From contig NZ_CP041767.1 of the NCBI RefSeq assembly GCF_022026395.1, positions 1,056,001 to 1,120,000 of the forward strand: 64,000 nucleotides of DNA, written 5' to 3'. Of the stretch, positions 1 to 7,424 are shown piece after piece. The stretch is from Brevibacillus brevis. Its GTDB lineage: Bacteria; Bacillota; Bacilli; Brevibacillales; Brevibacillaceae. Each line of letters starts with the position of its first letter. The first letter of the stretch is position 1. Position numbers and translations under genes: made by a program. Below the pieces are notes generated by a model. It did not search any database. It had not been told where the DNA came from and saw only the letters and a program-made list of their open reading frames with translations.

Positions 1-1100
1 TTGTAGGAGATGGAATTCTTACCAGTGAAGGAAAAAAGCATTTGCGACAACGGCGGCTTATGCAGCCAGCTTTTCATCGAGATCGTATCGCCACCTACGG
101 AGACGTGATGGTCCGGCAAGCCGTTGATCTCATGTCGGATTGGAAAACCGGGGAGCTCCGCGATATTCACTCGGACATGATGAAAGTAACACTTGCGATT
201 ATTACGGAGACGATGTTTGGCAAAACCGTCAAGGAAGGGGCCGATCAGATTGGACATGCCATCGATGTCGGTTTGAAATACGTGGCAAACAAAGGCTCCT
301 CTTTTATCGACATTCCGTTGTCCGTACCTACCAAAAGCAATCGGGAGTTCCTGGAGTCGAGTGAGCTGCTGGACAAAACGATCTACTCTTTGATCGAAGC
401 TCGGCGCAATAGCGAAGGAGAAGAGCATAAGGACTTGTTGGGGATGCTTTTGGCAGCGCGTGATGAAGATGATGGGGAAGGAATGACAGACGAGCAGGTT
501 CGCGACGAGGTCATGACCATTTTTGTAGCGGGCCATGAGACGACTGCGAATACGATGTCGTGGATTTTCTATTTGCTGGCTACTCATCCCGAGGTGGAGA
601 AAAAGCTGCATGACGAGTTGTCGACCGTACTGTGTGAAAAGCTGCCGACGGTCGAGGATATTCCGCAGCTGAAGTATACGAATCTCATTGTACAGGAAAC
701 GCTGAGGCTCTATCCTGCGGCATGGACGATAAATCGGGAAGTGGTAGATGAGGTTGAGATCGGCGGTCACACGTACAAGCCTGGAGAAACACTGATGATG
801 AGCCAATATGTCATGCACCGTGACCCACGCTATTATGACCAGGCTGAACAATTCATTCCAGAGCGTTTTGACAGCGACCTCTTAAAAAGAATTCCAGCCT
901 ATGCTTATTTCCCGTTTGGTGGCGGGCCGCGTGTTTGTATCGGGAATAACTTTGCTTTGATGGAGGCAGCTTTGCTACTGGCGACGATTGCACAGCGATA
1001 TCGACTAAGACTGGCTGAACCGAATCAGGTAGTGGAGCCCGAGCCGTTGGTCACCTTGCGTCCCAAGAACGGACTGCCGATGCGTTTGGAAAAGAGATAG
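1..1100 (+). CDS. Cytochrome P450, 5' end outside window
   Basis: Haem-thiolate monooxygenase. The reading frame is open from the first bases of the window, and the codons before the first possible start read as P450 sequence (GDGILTSEGKKH followed by LRQRRLMQPAFH), so the gene is cut by the window edge rather than starting at the TTG at 42. Visible motifs are the I-helix AGHETTAN, the K-helix ExxR in ETLRLYP, and the haem loop FPFGGGPRVCIG with its cysteine ligand. About 366 residues are present of a usual 400-450, so only the N-terminal end is missing. No membrane anchor or fused reductase is visible. The substrate cannot be told. The family is certain. Confidence 0.95.
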   Translation, partial: VGDGILTSEGKKHLRQRRLMQPAFHRDRIATYGDVMVRQAVDLMSDWKTGELRDIHSDMMKVTLAIITETMFGKTVKEGADQIGHAIDVGLKYVANKGSSFIDIPLSVPTKSNREFLESSELLDKTIYSLIEARRNSEGEEHKDLLGMLLAARDEDDGEGMTDEQVRDEVMTIFVAGHETTANTMSWIFYLLATHPEVEKKLHDELSTVLCEKLPTVEDIPQLKYTNLIVQETLRLYPAAWTINREVVDEVEIGGHTYKPGETLMMSQYVMHRDPRYYDQAEQFIPERFDSDLLKRIPAYAYFPFGGGPRVCIGNNFALMEAALLLATIAQRYRLRLAEPNQVVEPEPLVTLRPKNGLPMRLEKR

Positions 1101-1260
1101 AAAAAAATGGAAGTTGAGGGGCAAAAAAAGAGGCATCTTATCACTACGGTTTCGCCGATTGTGTCAGATACCGAACTGGGGGTTATTTATCACTGAAAGC
1201 AACATGCTTACAAAAATTATTTTACTAGTAAAATATAAAGAAATAATTAACTGAGAATAA

Positions 1261-1297
1261 ATCTATATAAAATAAGGGTAGCTTGTGAAAGCTACCC
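1261..1297 (-). terminator. Rho-independent terminator of the histidine kinase gene
   Basis: A perfect 9-bp stem GGGTAGCTT/AAGCTACCC with a 4-nt loop overlaps the kinase stop codon and is followed on the minus strand by TTATTTTATAT. The roughly 160 bases between it and the P450 gene hold no gene that I can see. They include a 16-bp palindrome ATTTTACTAGTAAAAT at 1219-1234. Confidence 0.8.
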
Positions 1298-2677
1298 GTG
1301 GAAGAAGGGGATGGTGAAGGAGAAACTGCTTCCCATTCCCAATTCACTGTTTACCATCAGATCTCCGCCGTGAAGCCGGACGATGCTCTTGCAAATCGTC
1401 AAGCCTAAGCCTGTACCGCCACTGTTTCGATTTCGTGATTTTTCCGCCCGATAAAACTTGGTGAAAATTTTCGGTAAATCTTCAGCGGCGATTCCTTCTC
1501 CTTTGTCGATCACAGTAAAAAGGACATGCCCTTCTCGCTGATCACACGTAAGGTAAATGGAGCCATCCGGTTTGTTGTAGTGGATAGCGTTGTTTAACAA
1601 ATTTTCCATGACACGCCGCAGCTTGGTCTCATCTGCTTCGATGTGTAGTTCATTGGAGATGCGTAGCTTCCATTGAAAGGTGAGACCTGCCTCTTTGATT
1701 CTTGGCAAATAGTCCTCAATGATTCCTCTCAAGAAGCTTTTGACATGAATGCGGTTAATACTGAGTCGAACTTCGGAGCTTTGAGTGGTGAAGTCCTGCA
1801 GCTCATCCAGCAGCTTTTCCAAGTCCGTCGTTTTTAGCTCGATTTTGCCCATCTGTTTCTGTATTTTGGTCATATCCGTCACACGACCAGAGCCGATATA
1901 TGACGCATACCCTTTGATCGTGGTGAGAGGTGTGCGGAAGTCGTGGGCGATCGAAGCGATCATTTCTGCCTGTCTTTCTTCCGCTAAGCGAAGCTCATCC
2001 ACCATTTCCCCGAAATATCGAAAGAGTTGCCCAAATTCATCATGCGATCGATACGTAAATGTGACCAGACGCTTCCCTTCCTGAATTTCTTGGGTGACGC
2101 GCGATAATTCGTTAACCGGCCTTAGTATCCAGCGAACGAACAAAGCGAGCAGAACCAATCCCACCAGACTAATGCTTCCGTAAATAAACCAGAGCATCAT
2201 GGAAACCCCTGTTGTAGCCATCATGTCGTAATCATCTGTGTAGAAATAAACAACGATCTCCCCTGTACGCGGTGGCTCCTGCTGAAAATGGTACTCAGCG
2301 ACCACTTTGAGGTCACTTTGTTTGGCAGAATCGCCACGACTTGATGCGGAGGGGGAAGGCATTTTCAAATTATAGGCGCGTGATGTTTTGCTGTAGATGG
2401 TGTTTCCATTGGCATCCTTTACGAGCATGCGGTACATCACGTCGTCTGGCAACTGCTTTTCAAGCTCCAAACGTTCGATTGGGTCCTTGAAATTACTGAC
2501 GAGAAGCAATTGATTGAGCATGACCTTCTCTGCGGCTTCTTTCTCAGCCTGGTACTGATTATGCCGATCATTTTTGAGTTGAGCGACAATAATGTCTTGA
2601 AAAACAAATTTAAACAACAAGATGTTGAGTGTGATCAAGGCAATGAAGGAGAGCAAAACTTTATTGCGTAAGCTCAT
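1292..2677 (-). CDS. Membrane sensor histidine kinase (OmpR-partner type)
   Basis: Senses an unknown extracytoplasmic signal and phosphorylates the response regulator encoded just upstream. The 461 residues show an N-terminal membrane helix (about 7-27), an extracellular sensor region, a second helix (about 160-182), a HAMP linker, the dimerisation/phosphoacceptor box AHDFRTPLTTIKGY (His near 245), and a HATPase domain with N box NLLNNAIHYN and G boxes DKGEGIA and GGTGLGLTI. The ATG follows the regulator's TAA directly (TAAATG), so the two genes are translationally coupled. The IS element upstream of the regulator may alter expression of both. The stimulus is unknown; bacitracin-type or YclJK-like systems are possible, but nothing here decides. 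Confidence 0.9.
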   Translation of the reverse strand: MSLRNKVLLSFIALITLNILLFKFVFQDIIVAQLKNDRHNQYQAEKEAAEKVMLNQLLLVSNFKDPIERLELEKQLPDDVMYRMLVKDANGNTIYSKTSRAYNLKMPSPSASSRGDSAKQSDLKVVAEYHFQQEPPRTGEIVVYFYTDDYDMMATTGVSMMLWFIYGSISLVGLVLLALFVRWILRPVNELSRVTQEIQEGKRLVTFTYRSHDEFGQLFRYFGEMVDELRLAEERQAEMIASIAHDFRTPLTTIKGYASYIGSGRVTDMTKIQKQMGKIELKTTDLEKLLDELQDFTTQSSEVRLSINRIHVKSFLRGIIEDYLPRIKEAGLTFQWKLRISNELHIEADETKLRRVMENLLNNAIHYNKPDGSIYLTCDQREGHVLFTVIDKGEGIAAEDLPKIFTKFYRAEKSRNRNSGGTGLGLTICKSIVRLHGGDLMVNSELGMGSSFSFTIPFFHG

Positions 2678-3397
2678 TTAAAGCTTCTCCCCGATAAATA
2701 CGTAGCCTGTCCCCCATTGTGTTTTAATGAACTGACGTTCTGTTTCCAGCTTTTCACGGAGGTTTTTAATATGGACGGTCACTGTATTGAGCGAGCCATA
2801 TCCATATCCCCAGACACGGTCATAAATTTGCTCTCTTGTAAAGACGATGCCCGCATTTTCTGCGAGGAAGGTGAGTAGTTGGAATTCCTTGGTAGATAGC
2901 TCAATCTTTTGATTGCATACATAAACGGAATACGTTTCTTTATGGATTTCCAGGTCCTTGAATTTCAAAACCGTAATCGGAGAGGAGGCCGTTTCCTTCT
3001 CAGGCTGCTCTTCGGTATGCTTGCGAATGCGCTCATAGCGACGAAGGTGGGCACGAATGCGAGCGAGCAGCTCTTCTGTATCAAAAGGCTTCGTGATGTA
3101 ATCATCTGCGCCGATTTCGAAGCCGACTACTTTATCTACCGCTTTTCCTTTTGCACTGAGAAACAGTATAGGCAAATCCCACTCACGGCGAATTTGAGAG
3201 CAGAGCTCGTAGCCACTCATGTTGGGCATCATAATATCCAAAAGGATCAGGTTGGGACGCTCTCCTTGGCTGAGCAGCGAGAGTGCATCCTCTCCGCTCT
3301 CTGCGGAGGAAACGGTGAAGCCCTCGTTCTCCAAAATGTCTTCTAGCAGTTCAATAATCTCCAGATTGTCATCGACAATTAAAATGTGATCTTTCAC
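2678..3397 (-). CDS. OmpR/PhoB-family response regulator
   Basis: DNA-binding partner of the adjacent histidine kinase. It has 239 residues: a receiver domain (LIVDDN at the N-terminus, phosphoacceptor Asp near 54 in LLDIMMP, the conserved Lys in YITKPFD) and a C-terminal winged helix ending in TVTVHIKNLREKLE and WGTGYVF. It starts at ATG 3397 behind a GGGGG-rich ribosome site (3405-3412). The 5' leader is interrupted 53 bp upstream by an IS1182-type element. A plausible -10 (TATGAT on the minus strand) lies beyond the insertion, around 5030, so the original promoter has probably been separated from the gene. Confidence 0.9.
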   Translation of the reverse strand: MKDHILIVDDNLEIIELLEDILENEGFTVSSAESGEDALSLLSQGERPNLILLDIMMPNMSGYELCSQIRREWDLPILFLSAKGKAVDKVVGFEIGADDYITKPFDTEELLARIRAHLRRYERIRKHTEEQPEKETASSPITVLKFKDLEIHKETYSVYVCNQKIELSTKEFQLLTFLAENAGIVFTREQIYDRVWGYGYGSLNTVTVHIKNLREKLETERQFIKTQWGTGYVFIGEKL

Positions 3398-3433
3398 CGG
3401 AACAACCCCCAGTTACTTCTATTAATAAGGAAT

Positions 3434-3450
3434 ACCATTCAAAGAATGGG
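3434..3450. repeat. Left copy of 17-bp IS target duplication
   Basis: ACCATTCAAAGAATGGG here is identical to 5004-5020. Its core CCATTC-AAA-GAATGG is itself a perfect palindrome, which suggests insertion into and duplication of a palindromic target. Confidence 0.85.
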
Positions 3451-3452
3451 CA

Positions 3453-3483
3453 GGCTGTCGAGAAAGTCGACAGCCATTTTTGT
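3453..3483 (+). terminator. Terminator hairpin at IS left end
   Basis: A perfect 9-bp stem GGCTGTCGA/TCGACAGCC with loop GAAAG is followed by ATTTTTGTTT. It would stop transcription entering from outside before it reaches the transposase, a common guard at IS ends. Confidence 0.75.
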
Positions 3484-3558
3484 TTCACTTAATTTTAAAG
3501 CGACACCGCGTTAATTTGTTATAATTCTTATAATTACATTTAACAGTAGGTGATAATT

Positions 3559-4134
3559 GTGCTTTCCTCCAATGATAAAAATCCGCAAATGCATTACGAA
3601 TTTGTGTGCCTCGATGAATTGGTCCCAGAGGACCATTTATTAAGGGTCATCCAAAAACATATAGATTTCTCTTTCATCCGAGAAAAAGTACGTCAATATT
3701 ATTGCGAGGATAACGGTAGACCTTCCATTGATCCTATTGTTTTATTTAAAATGATTTTCATTGGATACCTTTACGGTATCCGCTCAGAGAGGCAGCTCGA
3801 AAAAGAAATCCAGACTAATATCGCCTACCGTTGGTTTCTTGGCCTTTCTTTAACAGATCGAGTTCCAGATCACACAACAATCAGTTGGAATCGTCGAACC
3901 CGTTTTAAAAATACAAATGTTTTTCAGGAGATTTTTGATGAAATTGTGCGTTTGGCGATTCAGCATCGAATGGTCGCTGGACGTGTATTGATAAGTGATT
4001 CCACGCATCTTAAAGCAAATGCGAATAAACGAAAATTTAAGAAGCATGTCATCGAGAAAACGAGTCGTGCCTATCTCAAAGATTTAGAGGCAGCAATTAA
4101 TGAAGACCGCGAAGTACATGGAAAAAAGGATTAA
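3559..4134 (+). CDS. IS1182-family transposase, N-terminal frame
   Basis: First part of a DDE transposase: the N-terminal domain with LDELVPEDHLLRVIQKHIDF, RPSIDPIVLFKMIFIGYLYG and VPDHTTISWNRR, then the first catalytic Asp region LISDSTHLKANANK. A GTG start at 3559 fits the AGGTGAT ribosome site. An in-frame GTG at 3550 overlaps that site. The frame stops at TAA 4132-4134, just after the heptamer A AAA AAG (4122-4128), which is in the correct phase for -1 ribosomal slippage. A -1 shift reads into the second frame as HGKKGLKPREG, close to the usual family sequence. Either programmed frameshifting or a homopolymer mutation explains the split. Confidence 0.8.
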   Translation: MLSSNDKNPQMHYEFVCLDELVPEDHLLRVIQKHIDFSFIREKVRQYYCEDNGRPSIDPIVLFKMIFIGYLYGIRSERQLEKEIQTNIAYRWFLGLSLTDRVPDHTTISWNRRTRFKNTNVFQEIFDEIVRLAIQHRMVAGRVLISDSTHLKANANKRKFKKHVIEKTSRAYLKDLEAAINEDREVHGKKD

Positions 4135-4148
4135 AGCCTAGAGAGGGT

Positions 4149-4919
4149 GTGAAGGAAGAAAAGGAAATCAAGGTGAGTACTACTGATCCAGAAAGTGGCT
4201 ACATGGTTCGAGACAGCAAGCCCGAAGGCTTTTTCTATCTCGATCACCGGACCGTCGATCATAAGTACAATATTATTACCGATGTCCATGTCACTGCTGG
4301 CAATGTCCATGATTCCGTTCCTTACATAGATAGGCTGAATCTCCAAATCGAGAAGTTTGGGTTTAAGGATACAATTGAAGCAATTGCATTAGATGCTGGT
4401 TACTTAACTACTCCAATCTGCAAGGCACTTCACGATATAAATGTATTTGCTGTCATCGGTCATCGTGCCTTTACACCTGTTAAAGGCCTTTTTGCTAAAT
4501 GGCGTTTTAAATATGCTCTGGAGTCCGATGTGTACATATGCCCTCAAAAACATAAGCTTACTTATTCGACTACTGATCGAAACGGATACAGGATGTATAA
4601 GTCCAATAAAGAAATTTGTAAAACTTGTCCAAGGCTTACTGAGTGTACCCGATCTAAAAATCACCAAAAGGTGATAAGCAGGCACGTTTGGGAAGAGAGT
4701 AAGGAATGGGTTCGACAGAACCGTTTAAGTAAATCAGGGAAATATTTGTATAGATTAAGATACCAAACCATAGAGCGAAGCTTTGCAGATGCTAAAGAAC
4801 TGCATGGGCTTCGCTATTGTAGGTTACGCGGACGTGAAAATGTCCAAGAGCAGGTATTGATGACAGCAACAGTTCAAAACATTAAAAAGATAGCACTACA
4901 CCTAGCGAAAGCAAGTTAG
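4149..4919 (+). CDS. IS1182-family transposase, C-terminal frame
   Basis: Second part of the DDE transposase. It contains PEGFFYLDHRTVDHKYNIITDV, the second acidic region AIALDAGYLTTPI, a cysteine cluster CKTCPRLTECTRS and the terminal YQTIERSFADAKELHGLRYCRLRG with the catalytic Glu. The first possible start is GTG 4149, but it has no convincing ribosome site. The frame is open back through 4125, so translation probably reaches it by -1 slippage from the upstream frame. If the shift is a mutation, the element is defective. Confidence 0.8.
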   Translation: MKEEKEIKVSTTDPESGYMVRDSKPEGFFYLDHRTVDHKYNIITDVHVTAGNVHDSVPYIDRLNLQIEKFGFKDTIEAIALDAGYLTTPICKALHDINVFAVIGHRAFTPVKGLFAKWRFKYALESDVYICPQKHKLTYSTTDRNGYRMYKSNKEICKTCPRLTECTRSKNHQKVISRHVWEESKEWVRQNRLSKSGKYLYRLRYQTIERSFADAKELHGLRYCRLRGRENVQEQVLMTATVQNIKKIALHLAKAS

Positions 4920-5003
4920 GTGCAGGCTATCCTCTTTTTCAGCACTTCGTGCTGGAACAATACCAAAAAGAAATCCCCAAAATGGGGGTTTCTCTTCAGT
5001 CTG

Positions 5004-5020
5004 ACCATTCAAAGAATGGG
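5004..5020. repeat. Right copy of 17-bp IS target duplication
   Basis: ACCATTCAAAGAATGGG, identical to 3434-3450, directly after the right inverted repeat of the IS. Confidence 0.85.
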
Positions 5021-5130
5021 TCTTGTCTATCATAACATGCTTTGACCTGATCAGGGGAAGAAACCCCGTAAGTTATTAAGTTGTTCTAATATGTGAGGGT
5101 ACCTCTTTAGACCAGGTACTAAATTTCGTC

Positions 5131-5166
5131 AGAAAAAGCCAGAGACGTAGTGTCCCTGGCTTTTAT
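5131..5166 (-). terminator. Terminator of the NlpC/P60 gene
   Basis: On the minus strand AAAGCCAG...CTGGCTTTTT forms a stem with a short loop and a T run, 15-50 bp past the stop codon. The rest of 5021-5130 shows no gene. It probably holds the displaced promoter of the two-component system. Confidence 0.7.
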
Positions 5167-5181
5167 TATTTTGCCGAATGA

Positions 5182-5703
5182 CTATTTTTTAGCTGGTTTT
5201 TCCGGCAACGATGCAGCTTGCACCGCTTTTTCCTTATTCGGAGTTTCTGCTTTCGCTAGAACAGGAACGCTGAGACGCTTGGCGCCTACATAACGCTTGC
5301 TCCAGTAGTATGGATCGCTCAACTTGGTGTTGACGACTCCACGACCAGATTCCGAGTGCACGAATGTGCCGTCTCCGATGTAGATACCCACGTGAGAAAT
5401 GCTGCGACCGTTCGTGTTGAAGAATACGAGATCGCCTGGCTGCAAATCTTTTCTGGCTACCTCTGTACCTAATTCGTACTGGGAAGCAGAATTGTGAGGC
5501 AGGTCTACACCTAACGCATCAAATACGTAGCGCGTGAAACCGGAGCAGTCAAAGCCCTTTTTGGACGAGCCGGAAGATTTGTAAGGGGTACCGTACAAGT
5601 CACTGACTACTTCATTGAGAGTATTCTCCTCAGCAGCCTGTGCAGTGCCTGCCCCCATAGCAAGCAATCCAGCCATAAATAAAGATAAAACCATCTTGCG
5701 CAA
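5182..5703 (-). CDS. Secreted NlpC/P60 peptidoglycan endopeptidase
   Basis: Cuts peptide stems of peptidoglycan outside the cell. The 173 residues begin with a signal peptide (MRKMVLSLFMAGLLAMGAG, probable cleavage after AQA). An NlpC/P60 domain follows with catalytic Cys53 in FDCSGF, the catalytic His in SHVGIYIGDG and a third polar residue in FVHSESG. There are no LysM, SH3 or S-layer anchor repeats; the short Lys/Ala/Pro-rich tail may bind the wall loosely. The gene is monocistronic, with its own terminator and a c-di-AMP riboswitch directly upstream, which ties its expression to the nucleotide that governs turgor and wall homeostasis in Firmicutes. Confidence 0.92.
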   Translation of the reverse strand: MRKMVLSLFMAGLLAMGAGTAQAAEENTLNEVVSDLYGTPYKSSGSSKKGFDCSGFTRYVFDALGVDLPHNSASQYELGTEVARKDLQPGDLVFFNTNGRSISHVGIYIGDGTFVHSESGRGVVNTKLSDPYYWSKRYVGAKRLSVPVLAKAETPNKEKAVQAASLPEKPAKK

Positions 5704-5710
5704 AAGAAAC

Positions 5711-5832
5711 TGCTCCCTTCGTGAGCCTACGAGGTTAGCTGAAGGGTTCGGTCGAAAGGACGCCCTAGGCTGCTAGGAGTAGCAACCATTCACCCCAAAA
5801 ACGTGGTTCCCCCGTTTCCGCCAAGCGGAATT
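5711..5832 (-). promoter_or_regulatory. c-di-AMP riboswitch (ydaO/yuaA class)
   Basis: Read on the minus strand, the leader contains the class signatures in order: CGGGGGAACC, GGGGTGAAT, a variable hairpin (TGCTACTCCTAGCAGCC), CCGAACCC, and TCAGCTAACCTCGTAGGC. The element ends about 10 bases before the NlpC/P60 start. In known members, ligand binding turns expression off, usually by termination, and cell-wall hydrolases are typical targets. I did not fold it, and the expression platform is not obvious. A perfect promoter was not found upstream. Confidence 0.88.
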
Positions 5833-6165
5833 CGGCTATTTTTCGATGTTTTTTTACACGCACTCTTACGAAGATTCTACGCCAGTCCTTTATTTCCTTC
5901 TTTTTATCTGTTCGTTCACATATTCGTCACAAAGATGCCGTCAAATGCTGTAACGTTTTCGTTCGACAGTGCAAGCCGCCTTTCGACGCGTGCTTATTCT
6001 GTCTTGCGGGACAGCTCGTCCGATTAGGGCAGGAAATTGTCTCCGTCCAAGGACGGAGGGAAAAACCAACCGCACGCCCGTTATGGGAAGCCTATACCGA
6101 GGGCTACAATAAGGGCATAACGTTCCACAAGCACCACATGCAAAACGAATGGAGGTAAGCGAGTA
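5833..6165. other. Intergenic region between NlpC riboswitch and lia operon
   Basis: No gene is supported here. It should hold the divergent promoters of the NlpC/P60 gene and the lia operon. A candidate minus-strand -35 TTGACG lies near 5940. Towards the lia side there is an 18-bp near-perfect palindrome, listed separately. Confidence 0.5.
6041..6058. promoter_or_regulatory. Candidate operator palindrome upstream of lia operon
   Basis: CTCCGTCC-AA-GGACGGAG has perfect 8-bp arms and lies 108 bp before liaI, without a T run, so it is not a normal terminator. A position upstream of a LiaR-controlled promoter would suit an activator site. The match to any known LiaR box was not established. Confidence 0.4.
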
Positions 6166-6570
6166 ATGAGCGAACGGTCTGGCAAAGTTCTACTCGGGCT
6201 GGTTCTGCTGCTAGTCGGTGGGTTGGTTCTTCTGGATCTGGTGGGTATCGATATCGGAGACTTGCTCGGGTTTATCATTCCCGGCGTGATCATGATATAC
6301 GGTGCCAAAAAGATCATGGGACAAACCGGTTCACGTTTTTGGGGAATCCTGGTCTTCCTGTTCGGGTTCCTGATGTTGATTGGCAAGCTTGACCTACTGT
6401 TTCACGCGCTTCTGGCCATTGGGGTGATTTATCTGGGATATCGCTTACTGCGTCCCAGCCAAGAGCCAAAACAAGCGCCTCCTTCTTGGGAGCGTGAATG
6501 GGCCCAAAAAGTATTAAAGGAAGATACGCTGGACACTTGGGAGAGAAACGTAAGAAGACGCCCGCAGTAA
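6166..6570 (+). CDS. liaI: LiaI-like small membrane protein
   Basis: Small integral membrane protein that probably anchors the PspA/LiaH protein at the membrane. Of 134 residues, the first 90 form three or four hydrophobic segments (LLGLVLLLVGGLVLLDLV, FIIPGVIMIYGA, FWGILVFLFGFLMLIG, LLAIGVIYLGY). The rest is a charged cytoplasmic tail. Start ATG 6166 follows GGAGGTAAGCGAGTA. It is first in an operon with liaH, a methyltransferase, liaF, liaS and liaR. Sequence similarity among LiaI proteins is low, so the symbol rests on position and topology. Confidence 0.7.
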   Translation: MSERSGKVLLGLVLLLVGGLVLLDLVGIDIGDLLGFIIPGVIMIYGAKKIMGQTGSRFWGILVFLFGFLMLIGKLDLLFHALLAIGVIYLGYRLLRPSQEPKQAPPSWEREWAQKVLKEDTLDTWERNVRRRPQ

Positions 6571-6634
6571 CGCCTATGTCGCAAGAGTCTTTTGGATGAA
6601 CAATATGATGTGATATGATGAGGAGGAAAAAATA

Positions 6635-7330
6635 ATGAGTATCTTTAAACGTTTGCGTGACCTGACAGTAGCTTCGGTAAATGATGCATTGGATTCCATG
6701 GAAGATCCGGTAGTAATGCTGAATCAATATATGCGTGACATGGAAGTAGAAATCGGACAAGTTGAAGTCGCGGTTGCCCGTCAGGTTGCACTGGAAAAGA
6801 AATTCCGTCAGCAATTGGATGAAGCCAATGCCCTGATCGAAAAACGCGATCGTCAAGTCAAGCTCGCCTTAACTGAGGGAGAAGACGAGTTGGCACGTCG
6901 AGCACTCGCTGACAAGAAGCAGTACGAAGGCCGGGCAGCGGAATATGAAACTCTCTACCTGTCAGCATCCGAGGCGGCTACACAAATGCGCGAGAAGCTG
7001 GCTGAGCTGAAGGAAGAGTTCTATAAAATGCGTGCGAAAAAGTTCACACTGATGGCACGTGCACAAGTAGCTCGTACACAAAAGCAAGTCAATCAAGCAG
7101 TTGTTGGTATCGGCAATCAGTCCGCAGGCCGTGGCTTCGCCCGCATGGAGGAAAAAGTCATGCGCATGGAAGCAGAAGCGCAAATGAGTGGGCAATGGCG
7201 CCAAACGAACCGCGCTTGGGAGAACGCTTTGTCTGACCTGGAAAAGGATGATCTCGATGCAGAACTTGCTAGCATCAAAGCATCCATTAATGAAGCAAAA
7301 ACACCGGTAGCCAAACCAGTACAATCCTAA
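6635..7330 (+). CDS. liaH: PspA/IM30 family phage-shock protein (LiaH)
   Basis: Peripheral membrane-protecting protein of the envelope stress response. Its 231 residues are almost all helical coiled coil with the family N-terminus MSIFKRLRDLTVASVNDALDSMEDP and long heptad-rich segments. This length is typical for PspA/LiaH. It starts at ATG 6635 after AGGAGG. It follows liaI by 64 bp and precedes a terminator hairpin, which would make liaIH the abundant short transcript, as known for B. subtilis. The tail TPVAKPVQS is species-specific. Confidence 0.92.
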   Translation: MSIFKRLRDLTVASVNDALDSMEDPVVMLNQYMRDMEVEIGQVEVAVARQVALEKKFRQQLDEANALIEKRDRQVKLALTEGEDELARRALADKKQYEGRAAEYETLYLSASEAATQMREKLAELKEEFYKMRAKKFTLMARAQVARTQKQVNQAVVGIGNQSAGRGFARMEEKVMRMEAEAQMSGQWRQTNRAWENALSDLEKDDLDAELASIKASINEAKTPVAKPVQS

Positions 7331-7378
7331 TTCAACAGGAACTGGGGGACAAGGTGTAGAATAGATTGGGTCAATTCG

Positions 7379-7408
7379 GCAGCCTGTGTACATCAGGCTG
7401 CTTTTCCC
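7379..7408 (+). terminator. Attenuating terminator after liaH
   Basis: Stem GCAGCCTG/CAGGCTGC with a 7-nt loop and TTTTCCCC. It lies between liaH and the methyltransferase gene, so the downstream regulatory genes are probably transcribed by read-through at a lower level. Confidence 0.75.
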
Positions 7409-7424
7409 CTAGGAGGTACGATTC

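Larger units (their letters stand above)
3451..5003 (+). mobile_element. IS1182-family insertion sequence (about 1553 bp)
   Basis: Boundaries come from the 17-bp direct repeats and imperfect terminal inverted repeats: left CAGGCTGTCGAGAAA and right (read inward) CAGACTGAAGAGAAA, 12 of 15 matching. It contains one transposase gene in two overlapping frames. The left end carries a strong terminator hairpin. The right end carries two short hairpins (CAGCACTTCGTGCTG and a CCCC/GGGG stem). It sits between the NlpC/P60 gene and the two-component system, in the leader of the latter. The near-identical ends and target repeats suggest a fairly recent insertion. Family assignment rests on the transposase sequence. 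Confidence 0.85.
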
